DNA of 64,000 bases, from positions 50,264 through 114,263 of the forward strand of contig DATBQR010000070.1 in NCBI GenBank assembly GCA_036560705.1, in the 5' to 3' direction. Source of the DNA: RBG-16-66-20 sp036560705 (GTDB lineage: Bacteria > Pseudomonadota > Gammaproteobacteria > Burkholderiales > SG8-39). The first letter of the stretch is position 1; the number at the start of each line of letters is the position of its first letter. The notes under the pieces were generated by a model. That model saw only the letters and a list, made by a program, of their open reading frames with translations, was not told the origin of the DNA and ran no database searches. This document shows positions 1 to 7,069 of this stretch, one piece after another. A program made the position numbers and the translations under genes.

Positions 1-750
1 GAAAAGCGGGATCAGGTAGGTGACCGTGAGCGCGCGGGTGGCGCCGACATCCGAGATCAGGCGGAAGTAGAGAACGAACGCCACGCCGCTCGCCAGCAGC
101 GCGAGGGCAAGCACGCTGGCCAGGACCAGCGCCGAGGGAAAGGCCTGGGGTGGCGCAAAGGGCAGCAGCGGCAGCAGCACCATCGCCGCAGCGAGCTGGT
201 TGCCGGCGGCCATGCCATGCGGGCTCACGCCGGTGCCGACGCGCTTCATCAGCACCCCGGTCGCGCCGTAGGCGCAGGCCGCCGCGAGCGCGGCGGCGAC
301 CGCCCAATGGAATGACGCGTCGGCCCGGACCTGCACCGGTCCGACGATCAGGGCGACGCCCGCGGCGCCCAGAACCAAGCCGGCCAGCCTGCGCGCCGTC
401 AGGCGCTCGTCGCCGAACGCGGCGCTCCAGACGATGCCAAACATCGGCGAGGTGGCGTTGACGATCGCCAGCAGGGAGGCGGGCGCGTACGCCGCCGCGA
501 AGGCATACAGCAGGAAGGGCAGCGCGATGATCGCCGCGCCAAGGACCAGGTAGGCTCGCGCATGGCGCCGCAGCCCGATGTCGGCGCCGGTGAGGCGGTA
601 CCACGCGAGCAGCGCGAGCCCGCCCAGCAGGACGCGGATTTCCGCGGTCCAGGGCGCGCCGAGCACCGGGGCGGCGATGCGCAGGAAGATGAAGGCGCCG
701 CCCCAAAGGGCGGCAAGCAACAGGAGGCGCGCATAGTCTGCGGTTTTCAT
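1..750 (-). CDS. EamA/DMT-family transporter, partial (C-terminus cut by window edge)
   Basis: The reading frame starts with ATG at 750 and stays open to the window edge, giving 250 codons. It begins MKTADYARLLLLAALWGGAF, the usual start of a drug/metabolite transporter: an AALWGG first membrane helix, then repeated Ala/Leu/Val-rich helices, and a second EamA half from about residue 145 (WAVAAALAAAACYGATGVLM). The full family length is about 290-300 residues, so some 40-50 residues are missing. It should be an inner-membrane exporter of small metabolites; the substrate cannot be told. It is divergent from the Ada-AlkA gene across a 119-bp gap holding a large inverted repeat, so the two may share control. 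Confidence 0.85.
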   Translation of the reverse strand, partial: MKTADYARLLLLAALWGGAFIFLRIAAPVLGAPWTAEIRVLLGGLALLAWYRLTGADIGLRRHARAYLVLGAAIIALPFLLYAFAAAYAPASLLAIVNATSPMFGIVWSAAFGDERLTARRLAGLVLGAAGVALIVGPVQVRADASFHWAVAAALAAACAYGATGVLMKRVGTGVSPHGMAAGNQLAAAMVLLPLLPFAPPQAFPSALVLASVLALALLASGVAFVLYFRLISDVGATRALTVTYLIPLF

Positions 751-782
751 GGTCCCATCATCGCCGGTGGCGGCGCACTTGG

Positions 783-837
783 CTGGCCGTTTTCGGACGC
801 GAAGGCGGCGGGCAGCGTAATGTCCGAAAACGGCCAG
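783..837. promoter_or_regulatory. 16-bp perfect inverted repeat between divergent genes
   Basis: Left arm 783-798 (CTGGCCGTTTTCGGAC) and right arm 822-837 are exact reverse complements around a 23-bp spacer. The element is in the only intergenic space between the leftward EamA transporter (start 750) and the rightward Ada-AraC-AlkA gene (start 870). The right arm ends 32 bp before the repair gene's ATG. Two operator half-sites for the AraC-type domain of the neighbouring protein is my inference. A transcribed hairpin is also possible. Confidence 0.6.
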
Positions 838-869
838 ACAGCGGCGGCCGCTGCGGCCATAATGCGCGC

Positions 870-2315
870 ATGACGCTTGATCCCCACACCTGCTACCGGG
901 CGCTGAAGTCGCGCGACGCAAGGTTCGACGGCCGTTTTTTCGTCGCCGTCTCCTCGACGCGCATCTATTGCCGCCCGGTCTGCACCGTCAAGCCGCCGCG
1001 GCGCGAGAACTGCCGCTTCTATCCCAGCGCTGCCGCCGCCGAATCGGGCGGCTACCGGCCCTGCCTGCGCTGCCGGCCGGAACTGGCGCCCGGCAATGCA
1101 AGCGTGGACGCCACCTCGCGCCTCGCCCAGGCTGCCGCCAGCCTGATGGAAGATCGCACGCTGGACGAGGAGGGACTGGATAACGTCGCCACGCGCCTCG
1201 GCATTACCGACCGGCATTTGCGCCGCGCTTTCGGCGCCGAGTTCGGCGTGTCGCCCGTGGAGTTCGCCCAGACGCAGCGGCTGCTGCTTGCGAAACGCCT
1301 GCTGACGGACACCGCGCTGCCGGTCACCGAAGTCGCCTTCGCCAGCGGATTCGGCAGCGTGCGGCGCTTCAATGCCCTCTTCAAGCAGCGCTACCGCTTG
1401 CAGCCGGGGCAGTTGCGCAAGCACATGCACGGCACGGGCGCCGCGGCCTCGGATGCGCTCAATTTCGAACTGAGTTTCCGCCCGCCCTACGACTGGCCCG
1501 CGGTGAGCGCGTTCCTCGCGGCGCGGGCGATTGCCGGGGTCGAGTCGGTCGAGGCGGGCCGCTACCGCCGCACCGCGCGCATCGGCGTCGACGGCAAGGA
1601 ACACCGAGGCTGGATCGAGGTTTCGCTGTCGCCGAAAAAACCGGCGCTGCGCGTGGCGGTGTCCGCGTCGCTCGCCAAGGCGCTGCCGCCCGTTCTCTCT
1701 CGCGTCAAGGCGCTGATGGACCTGTCCTGCAATCCGGCGGAGATCGCGCAGGCGCTGGGCGCGCTCGCGAAAGGCCGTCCTGGGCTGCGCGTGCCCGGCG
1801 CTTTCGACGGCTTCGAGGTGGCGGTGCGCGCCATCCTCGGCCAGCAGGTGTCGGTGGCGGCAGCGCGCACCGTGGCGGGCCGCTTCGCCGCGGCGTTCGG
1901 CGACTCCCTGGAAACCCCTTTCCAAGCCTTGAACGTGATTTTTCCTTCCGCCGAACGCATCGCCGGGGTGCCCTACGGCCGCATCGCGCGCCTCGGCATG
2001 CCCGGCGCGCGTGCGCGCACGGTCGTCGCGATGGCGCGCGCGGTGGCGGACGGAAAGCTGGTTTTGATGCCGAACGCCGACATCGAGGCGACGCTCGATA
2101 AATTGCGCGCACTGCCGGGCGTGGGCGAATGGACCGCGCAGTACATCGCCATGCGCGCGCTGGCCTGGCCGGACGCGTTTCCGCATACGGATCTCGTGGT
2201 GAAAAAAGCATTGGGCGAAACCGATGCGCGCAAGGTGCTCGCCGCCGGCGAAGCCTGGCGCCCCTGGCGCGCCTACGCGGTCATGCACTTGTGGAACTCA
2301 CTGACAAAGGAATGA
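870..2315 (+). CDS. alkA: Ada metal-binding / AraC HTH / AlkA DNA-3-methyladenine glycosylase fusion
   Basis: A 481-residue protein with three parts. Residues 1-80 are the Ada N-terminal zinc module with Cys34, Cys38, Cys65 and Cys68; by family, the first of these takes methyl groups from phosphotriesters. Residues about 90-180 are an AraC-type helix-turn-helix with the signature ASGFGSVRRFNALFKQRY. Residues about 195-481 are an AlkA glycosylase with helix-hairpin-helix LPGVGEWTAQYIAMRAL and catalytic-type Asp near 441 (AFPHTDLVV). It should sense methylation damage, regulate, and excise 3-methyladenine from DNA. The C-terminal Ada O6-methyltransferase domain is absent, and that role is supplied by ogt directly downstream. 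ATG at 870 suits the conserved N-terminus. Confidence 0.93.
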   Translation: MTLDPHTCYRALKSRDARFDGRFFVAVSSTRIYCRPVCTVKPPRRENCRFYPSAAAAESGGYRPCLRCRPELAPGNASVDATSRLAQAAASLMEDRTLDEEGLDNVATRLGITDRHLRRAFGAEFGVSPVEFAQTQRLLLAKRLLTDTALPVTEVAFASGFGSVRRFNALFKQRYRLQPGQLRKHMHGTGAAASDALNFELSFRPPYDWPAVSAFLAARAIAGVESVEAGRYRRTARIGVDGKEHRGWIEVSLSPKKPALRVAVSASLAKALPPVLSRVKALMDLSCNPAEIAQALGALAKGRPGLRVPGAFDGFEVAVRAILGQQVSVAAARTVAGRFAAAFGDSLETPFQALNVIFPSAERIAGVPYGRIARLGMPGARARTVVAMARAVADGKLVLMPNADIEATLDKLRALPGVGEWTAQYIAMRALAWPDAFPHTDLVVKKALGETDARKVLAAGEAWRPWRAYAVMHLWNSLTKE

Positions 2316-2317
2316 AC

Positions 2318-2815
2318 ATGCGCTACTACGACGTTTTTCAAGGCCCGCAGGGGCAGATGCTGCTGGTTGCGACCGAAGAGGGCGTGTCCGGCGTCTACTT
2401 CGCCGGACAGAAATACTTCCCGGAGAAGGACAAGCAATGGAAGCGCGCGCCGGAGCATGCGCGCCTGAAGCAGGCGAAGCGCGAACTTGCCGAGTATTTC
2501 GCCGGCCGGCGCAAGCGCTTCGACGTCGCGCTGGCTCCTGATGGCACGCCCTTCCAGCGCGCGGTATGGAAGGCGATCTCCAGCGTGGGCTTCGGCAAGA
2601 CCCTCACCTATGCGGAGCTGGCCGGCAAGGCGGGATTTCCGGGCAGCGCGCGCGCGGCGGGCGCGGCGACCGGCCGCAATCCGATCAGCATCATCGTGCC
2701 CTGCCATCGCATCGTCGGCTCGAACGGCAGTCTTACGGGATACGCCGGCGGCCTGGACCGCAAGCGGGCGCTGCTCGCGCTCGAAGGAATCGGGCGGGAG
2801 CTGCTAGCTGCGTAG
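2318..2815 (+). CDS. ogt: Methylated-DNA--[protein]-cysteine S-methyltransferase
   Basis: A 165-residue suicide DNA repair enzyme that transfers the methyl group of O6-methylguanine to its own cysteine. The active-site motif PCHRIVGSNGSLTGYAGGL is complete, with the acceptor Cys at about 129. The preceding helix-turn-helix region (TYAELAGKAGFPGSARAAG) is intact. I chose ATG 2318 because AAGGA at 2307-2311 is correctly spaced for it; the in-frame ATG at 2312 sits directly on that site and overlaps the stop of the upstream gene. It is in an operon with the Ada-AlkA fusion, so both should respond to alkylation damage. Confidence 0.95.
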   Translation: MRYYDVFQGPQGQMLLVATEEGVSGVYFAGQKYFPEKDKQWKRAPEHARLKQAKRELAEYFAGRRKRFDVALAPDGTPFQRAVWKAISSVGFGKTLTYAELAGKAGFPGSARAAGAATGRNPISIIVPCHRIVGSNGSLTGYAGGLDRKRALLALEGIGRELLAA

Positions 2816-2835
2816 GTTGCGAGGACAATTCGGCA

Positions 2836-2851
2836 GCGCCGCGAGCGGCGC
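2836..2851. terminator. GC-rich hairpin between convergent ogt and paaK
   Basis: GCGCCGC (2836-2842) and GCGGCGC (2845-2851) form a 7-bp perfect stem with a GA loop in the 71-bp gap between two converging genes. There is no T tract on either side, so a role as a bidirectional terminator is only plausible. Confidence 0.35.
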
Positions 2852-2886
2852 CCCGCCCGGAAAGGAAAGCAGGACGGCGAGGAACC

Positions 2887-4173
2887 TCATTTCGGCCGCT
2901 TGTCGATCACGCGCTTCGCTTTGCCGATCGAGCGCTCGATGCTGCCGGCCGGGACGATCTTCACGTCGACGCTCACGCCGACATAGGACTTGATGTCGTG
3001 CTGCAGTTTTCCGGCGGCGGCCTGGTTTTCCGATTCAACCAGCACCGTCAGGTGATCGAGCGGTCCCTGTTTCGCGAGTTCCAGTACGTAGTGCGGCGAC
3101 AGTTCCGGCCGCTTGAGGATCAGTTCCTCGATCTGCGAGGGGAACAGGTTGACGCCGCGGATGATCAGCATGTCGTCCGAACGCCCGGTGATGCGGGACA
3201 TGCGGCGCATGACGCGCGCGGTGCCGGGCAGCAGGCGGGTCAGGTCGCGCGTGCGGTAGCGGATCACCGGCAGCGCCTCCTTGGTGAGCGAGGTGAACAC
3301 CAGTTCGCCCTGTTCGCCGTCGGGCAGTACGCGGCCCGTGACCGGGTCCACCACCTCCGGATAGAAATGGTCTTCCCAGATGGTGAGGCCGTCCTTGGTC
3401 TCGATGCATTCCTGCGCCACGCCGGGTCCCATGACTTCCGACAGGCCGTAGAGGTCGATGGCCTGCAGGGAAGTGCGCTTCTCGATATTGCGGCGCATTT
3501 CGTCGCTCCAGGGCTCGGCGCCGAAAATTCCGATGCGCAGCGAGGATTTTTTCGGATCGAAGCCCTGGCGTTCCATCTCGTCGGCGATCGCCAGCATGTA
3601 GGAGGGCGTCACCATGATGATTTCGGGCTTGAAGTCGCGGATCAGCTGCACCTGGCGCTCGGTCATGCCGCCGGAAACGGGGATGGTGGCGAGGCCGAGG
3701 CGCTCGGCGCCGTAGTGCGCGCCCAGGCCGCCGGTGAACAGGCCGTAGCCGTAGGCGACATGCACCTTGTCGCCGGGGCGCGCGCCGGCGGCGCGCATGG
3801 AGCGCGCCATCAGGTGGCTCCAGGTGTCGATGTCCTTCTTCGTATATCCGACCACCGTCGGCTTGCCGGTGGTGCCCGAGGACGCGTGGATGCGCACCAC
3901 CTTGTCCATCGGCACCGCGAACATGCCGAACGGATAGGTGTCGCGCAGGTCAGCCTTGGCGGTGAACGGGAATTTCGCCAGGTCCGCCAGTGTCTTCAGG
4001 TCCTTGGGTTTCACGCCCGCCGCGTCGAACTTCTTCCTGTAGTGCGGCACTTTTTCGTAGGCGTGCTTCAGCGACCACTGCAGGCGCGCGTACTGCAGCT
4101 CGCGCAGCGTCTTGCGCGAGGCCTTCTCGATCGGTTCCAGGGGGAACCCTTTCCTGGCGGGGAGTTTCTTCAT
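2887..4173 (-). CDS. paaK: Phenylacetate--CoA ligase
   Basis: A 428-residue cytosolic adenylate-forming ligase that converts phenylacetate, ATP and CoA to phenylacetyl-CoA. The nucleotide-binding motif ASSGTTGKPTVVGYT begins at about residue 97, and other PaaK hallmarks follow (YGYGLFTGGLGAHYGAERLG, LYGLSEVMGPGVAQEC, RSDDMLIIRGVNLFPSQIEE). The length is normal for the family. Its ATG overlaps the stop of paaG (ATGA, 4170-4173), so it is the second gene of a paaG-paaK unit. The oxygenase genes paaABCDE and the ring hydrolase paaZ are not in this window. Confidence 0.95.
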   Translation of the reverse strand: MKKLPARKGFPLEPIEKASRKTLRELQYARLQWSLKHAYEKVPHYRKKFDAAGVKPKDLKTLADLAKFPFTAKADLRDTYPFGMFAVPMDKVVRIHASSGTTGKPTVVGYTKKDIDTWSHLMARSMRAAGARPGDKVHVAYGYGLFTGGLGAHYGAERLGLATIPVSGGMTERQVQLIRDFKPEIIMVTPSYMLAIADEMERQGFDPKKSSLRIGIFGAEPWSDEMRRNIEKRTSLQAIDLYGLSEVMGPGVAQECIETKDGLTIWEDHFYPEVVDPVTGRVLPDGEQGELVFTSLTKEALPVIRYRTRDLTRLLPGTARVMRRMSRITGRSDDMLIIRGVNLFPSQIEELILKRPELSPHYVLELAKQGPLDHLTVLVESENQAAAGKLQHDIKSYVGVSVDVKIVPAGSIERSIGKAKRVIDKRPK

Positions 4174-4949
4174 TCGCCGGTGAACGACGGCTTGCGTTTC
4201 TCCAGGAAGGCGGCGACGCCTTCGCGGTAATCCCTGCCCTTGCCGATCTCGCGCTGAAAGTTGCGCTCCAGATCCAGCTGCTCGGCGAGGCTGTTGTGCG
4301 CCGAGGAGTAAATGGCGTTTTTTATCAGGCCGAGGGATTTAGTCGGACCTGCCGCCAGCGCGGCGGAAAGTTTCTCCGCTTCGGCCTTCAACTGGCCGTC
4401 GTCGACGCATTTCCAGATGAGGCCCCAGCGCTCCGCGTCCTCCGCCGTGAGCCGCTCGCCCGTCATCGCCAGCGCCATGGCGCGCTGCGTGCCGGCGAGG
4501 CGCGGCAGGAAATAGCTGCCGCCGCAATCCGGCACGAGGCCGATTTTCACGAAGGCCTGGATGAAGGAGGCCGAGCGGGCCGCCAGCACGATGTCGCAGG
4601 CGAGCGCGAAATTCGCGCCGGCGCCGGCCGCCACGCCGTTCACCGCGCAGACGATCGGCTTGGGCAGCGCGCGCATGCGCCTGACCAGCGGGTTGTACCA
4701 GGTCTCCAGGCCGCCGCCGAGGTCGATGGAGGCGGCTTTCATGTCGCGCTCCGTCAGGTCCTGCCCGGCGCAGAAGCCGCGGCCGGCGCCGGTGATGAGC
4801 AGGCAGCGGATCGTCCCGTCGGTCTCGGCGCGCGTCATCGCGTCGGCGAGCCCCTGGTGCACGGCAGGGTTGAAGGCGTTGAGCTTGTCCGGGCGGTTGA
4901 GCGTGACGCGCAGAACGCCCGATTCGAGTGAAACGAGGACGGGTTCCAT
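4170..4949 (-). CDS. paaG: 1,2-epoxyphenylacetyl-CoA isomerase (crotonase family)
   Basis: A 259-residue crotonase-fold enzyme. It matches PaaG closely along its length, including LLITGAGRGFCAGQDL, KPIVCAVNGVAAGAGANFAL and VPDCGGSYFLPRLAG. PaaG isomerises ring-1,2-epoxyphenylacetyl-CoA to the oxepin form. The Asp in PDCGGS stands where hydratases carry their second Glu, as in PaaG isomerases. I chose ATG at 4949 (MEPVLVSLESGV), which aligns with the normal PaaG start; an in-frame TTG lies two codons upstream. No clear ribosome binding site precedes it. It is divergent from another crotonase with only 27 bp between start codons, and translationally coupled to paaK. Confidence 0.92.
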   Translation of the reverse strand: MEPVLVSLESGVLRVTLNRPDKLNAFNPAVHQGLADAMTRAETDGTIRCLLITGAGRGFCAGQDLTERDMKAASIDLGGGLETWYNPLVRRMRALPKPIVCAVNGVAAGAGANFALACDIVLAARSASFIQAFVKIGLVPDCGGSYFLPRLAGTQRAMALAMTGERLTAEDAERWGLIWKCVDDGQLKAEAEKLSAALAAGPTKSLGLIKNAIYSSAHNSLAEQLDLERNFQREIGKGRDYREGVAAFLEKRKPSFTGE

Positions 4950-4961
4950 GGGCAAAGCTTA

Positions 4962-4969
4962 GCTAAAAT
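4962..4969 (+). promoter_or_regulatory. Candidate -10 element (GCTAAAAT) for the crotonase gene
   Basis: GCTAAAAT ends 7 bp before the ATG at 4977. It is a near copy of GCTAGAAT found upstream of three other genes in this window. No convincing -35 box is visible, and the position would give a leaderless or nearly leaderless transcript. The call rests on recurrence of the motif only. Confidence 0.4.
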
Positions 4970-4976
4970 CTCCCGT

Positions 4977-5753
4977 ATGAGCTACGAATTCATCCTTACC
5001 GAAGTTAAGGGGCGCGTCGCGCTGATCACCCTCAACCGGCCGAAGCAGCTGAACGCGCTGGCGCCCAAGCTGATGCAGGAGCTGGGCGCCGCGCTGTACG
5101 CCTTCGACGCCGACGAGGCCGTCGGCGCCATCCTCATCACCGGCAATGAAAAGGCCTTCGCCGCGGGCGCCGACATCGGGGCGATGAAGGACTTCGATTT
5201 CCAGCAGGCTTTCCTGTCCAACTACATCACGCGCGACTGGGAGCACATCCGCAACGTGAGGAAACCCGTGATCGCGGCGGTCGCCGGCTACGCGCTGGGC
5301 GGCGGCTGCGAGCTGGCGATGATGTGCGACATCATCGTCGCCGCCGAGAGCGCGAAGTTCGGCCAGCCCGAGATCAACCTCGGCGTGCTGCCCGGTTCGG
5401 GCGGCACGCAGCGCCTGCCGCGCGCGGTCGGCAAGGCGAAGGCGATGGACATGTGCCTCACCGCGCGCATGATGGACGCCGCCGAAGCCGAGCGCTCCGG
5501 ACTTGTGTCGCGCGTGGTGCCGGGCGACAAGCTGATGGAGGAGGCGATGGCGGTGGCGGAGAAAATCGCCGGCTACTCGCTGCCTGCGATCATGATGGTC
5601 AAGGAGGCCGTCAATCGAGCCTACGAGAGCACGCTGTCCGAAGGCGTGCTGTTCGAGCGGCGACTATTCCATGCGGCTTTTGCGCTGGAAGATCAGAAGG
5701 AAGGCATGGCGGCCTTCGTCGAAAAACGCAAACCGAAATTCAAGCACCGCTAA
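4977..5753 (+). CDS. Enoyl-CoA hydratase (crotonase family)
   Basis: A 258-residue hydratase with both catalytic glutamates: Glu112 in GYALGGGCELAMMCD and Glu132 in FGQPEINLGVLPGSGGTQRL. The oxyanion-hole motif FAAGADI is present. It hydrates trans-2-enoyl-CoA to 3-hydroxyacyl-CoA. Its position next to paaG-paaK suggests a PaaF-like role in phenylacetate catabolism (hydrating 2,3-dehydroadipyl-CoA), but short-chain beta-oxidation is equally possible. No Shine-Dalgarno sequence precedes the ATG. The stop codon touches a REP-like repeat doublet. Confidence 0.92.
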   Translation: MSYEFILTEVKGRVALITLNRPKQLNALAPKLMQELGAALYAFDADEAVGAILITGNEKAFAAGADIGAMKDFDFQQAFLSNYITRDWEHIRNVRKPVIAAVAGYALGGGCELAMMCDIIVAAESAKFGQPEINLGVLPGSGGTQRLPRAVGKAKAMDMCLTARMMDAAEAERSGLVSRVVPGDKLMEEAMAVAEKIAGYSLPAIMMVKEAVNRAYESTLSEGVLFERRLFHAAFALEDQKEGMAAFVEKRKPKFKHR

Positions 5754-5777
5754 AAATCGGGGTCAGAGCCCGATTTC
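5753..5777 (-). repeat. REP-like palindromic repeat, copy 1 (left arm of doublet)
   Basis: A 25-bp element whose core is AAATCGGG / CCCGATTT separated by 7 bp, so each copy can fold by itself. This copy is an exact reverse complement of copy 2 (5803-5827), with 25 bp between them. The doublet fills most of the gap between the crotonase stop codon and the MFS start codon. The arrangement is like REP doublets (REPINs/BIMEs) that are moved by RAYT transposases. No such transposase is in this window. Confidence 0.85.
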
Positions 5778-5802
5778 CCGGCGCGCTACCCATCAGGGAG
5801 AT

Positions 5803-5827
5803 GAAATCGGGCTCTGACCCCGATTTT
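5803..5827 (+). repeat. REP-like palindromic repeat, copy 2 (right arm of doublet)
   Basis: Exact inverted partner of copy 1. It ends 2 bp before the MFS start codon at 5830, leaving no room for a normal ribosome binding site. A 10-codon frame (5801-5833) runs through it and ends TGA overlapping the MFS ATG (ATGA). Transcribed together, the two arms would make a 25-bp stem just ahead of the MFS gene. Confidence 0.85.
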
Positions 5828-5829
5828 CC

Positions 5830-7041
5830 ATGAACGCCGCTTACGTCCTGATCGGCGCCCACATCTTGTCGATGCTGGGCTTCGCCACCTTCGCGGCGCT
5901 GCTGCCGGAACTGCGCGATCTCTGGCAGCTGACCAATACCGAGGCGGGTATCGTCGGCAGCGCGTTCTTCGCCGGCTACGTCGCGACTGTTTCACTGTGG
6001 ACCGCGCTTACTGATCGCACCGACGGCAGGCGGATCTATCTCGCCGGCAGCCTGCTCGCGGCCGCGGGTGGCGCGGGCTTCGGATTTGCCGCTCATGGTT
6101 TCGCGAGCGCGATCCTGTTCCAGATCCTGCTCGGCACCGGCGTGGCCGGTACTTATATGCCGGGCTTGCGCCTGCTGTCGGACCGCGTGGCCGGTCCGTC
6201 GCAGAGCCGCTACATCGCGTTCTACACGTCCTTCTTCGGCATCGGCACCGCGATTTCGCTCGCGCTGGCCGGGTTCCTCGCGGCGACCGCGGGCTGGCGA
6301 TCGGCGTTCGTGGTTTCGGCGGCGGGGCCGCTGCTGGCGGGGATTTTCGTATTCGCGTTAGTGAAAAAGACTGAAACTCAGGAAAGCAGGCAGATCAAAT
6401 TCTCGCTGGCTGCTCTTTTCCCCGTCGCCTCGTGGCGCCAAGTCCTCGCCGATCGCGCGGCGGCGGGCTTCACCCTCGGCTACGCGGCGCACTGCATCGA
6501 GCTGTTCGGCTCGCGCGCCTGGATGGTGGCCTTCCTCGCCTATTCCGCGGGCCAGCAGACGCCGGGCGTGGAATTTCCGTGGAACCTCGCTGCGATCGCG
6601 GCGGTGGTGAATCTTGCCGCGGTACCTTCGTCCATCCTCGGCAACGAGGTGGCGCTGCGCATGGGCAGGGGCCGCTGGATCCAGATTGCCATGGTCGCCT
6701 CCGGCGCGGCCGGCATCGTGCTCGCGTTTTCGGCGCCCGCGCATTGGCTGGTCGTGCTCGCGCTGCTGGTGGTGTATTCGCTTTTCGTGATGGCCGATTC
6801 CGGCACGCTGACCGCGGGCCTCGTCGCCGCGGTGCCCTCCGACCTGCGCGGCGCGGCGCTCGGCCTGTATTCGCTCGCCGGCTTCGCGGGCGGCATGCTC
6901 GGACCGTCGCTGTTCGGCGCGGCGCTCGACCTCGCCGGCGGCAAGGCGGACGGCGCGGCCTGGATCTGGGCTTACGCGGCGATCGGCGCGGGCTGCCTCG
7001 CTTCTCCACTCATCGTTCGCGCCTTCAAGCGCAGCCGCTAA
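5830..7041 (+). CDS. MFS transporter
   Basis: A 403-residue inner-membrane carrier with about 12 hydrophobic helices. The loop between helices 2 and 3 reads WTALTDRTDGRRIYLAG, a degenerate form of the family's D-R-x-G-R-R motif. The cytoplasmic central loop falls at about residues 178-195 (KKTETQESRQIK). The sequence begins right at helix 1 (MNAAYVLIGAHILSMLGFA), which supports ATG 5830. The substrate cannot be inferred; a metabolite or aromatic acid carrier fits the neighbourhood. The start lies 2 bp after a REP element, so translation may depend on a short upstream frame or on a secondary structure. Confidence 0.85.
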   Translation: MNAAYVLIGAHILSMLGFATFAALLPELRDLWQLTNTEAGIVGSAFFAGYVATVSLWTALTDRTDGRRIYLAGSLLAAAGGAGFGFAAHGFASAILFQILLGTGVAGTYMPGLRLLSDRVAGPSQSRYIAFYTSFFGIGTAISLALAGFLAATAGWRSAFVVSAAGPLLAGIFVFALVKKTETQESRQIKFSLAALFPVASWRQVLADRAAAGFTLGYAAHCIELFGSRAWMVAFLAYSAGQQTPGVEFPWNLAAIAAVVNLAAVPSSILGNEVALRMGRGRWIQIAMVASGAAGIVLAFSAPAHWLVVLALLVVYSLFVMADSGTLTAGLVAAVPSDLRGAALGLYSLAGFAGGMLGPSLFGAALDLAGGKADGAAWIWAYAAIGAGCLASPLIVRAFKRSR

Positions 7042-7049
7042 GCTAGAAT
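7042..7049 (+). promoter_or_regulatory. Candidate -10 element (GCTAGAAT) for fadD
   Basis: GCTAGAAT lies 20 bp before the fadD ATG, followed by a strong AGGAG at about 7059-7063. The same octamer precedes the PhyH gene (26847) and the MBL gene (32449). A -35 box is not obvious. Confidence 0.45.
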
Positions 7050-7069
7050 CGGCCGCAGGGAGGAGTGCG

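Noticed and set aside
747..2288. 513-codon open frame on the minus strand opposite the Ada-AlkA gene
   Set aside because: His/Arg/Gly-rich with no domain pattern, and the other strand encodes a complete, well-conserved repair protein. It is a GC-driven shadow frame.
4950..4976. Idea that paaG and the divergent crotonase have no promoter and one start is wrong
   Set aside because: Both starts agree with family N-termini; promoters may lie inside the opposite gene or give leaderless mRNA.
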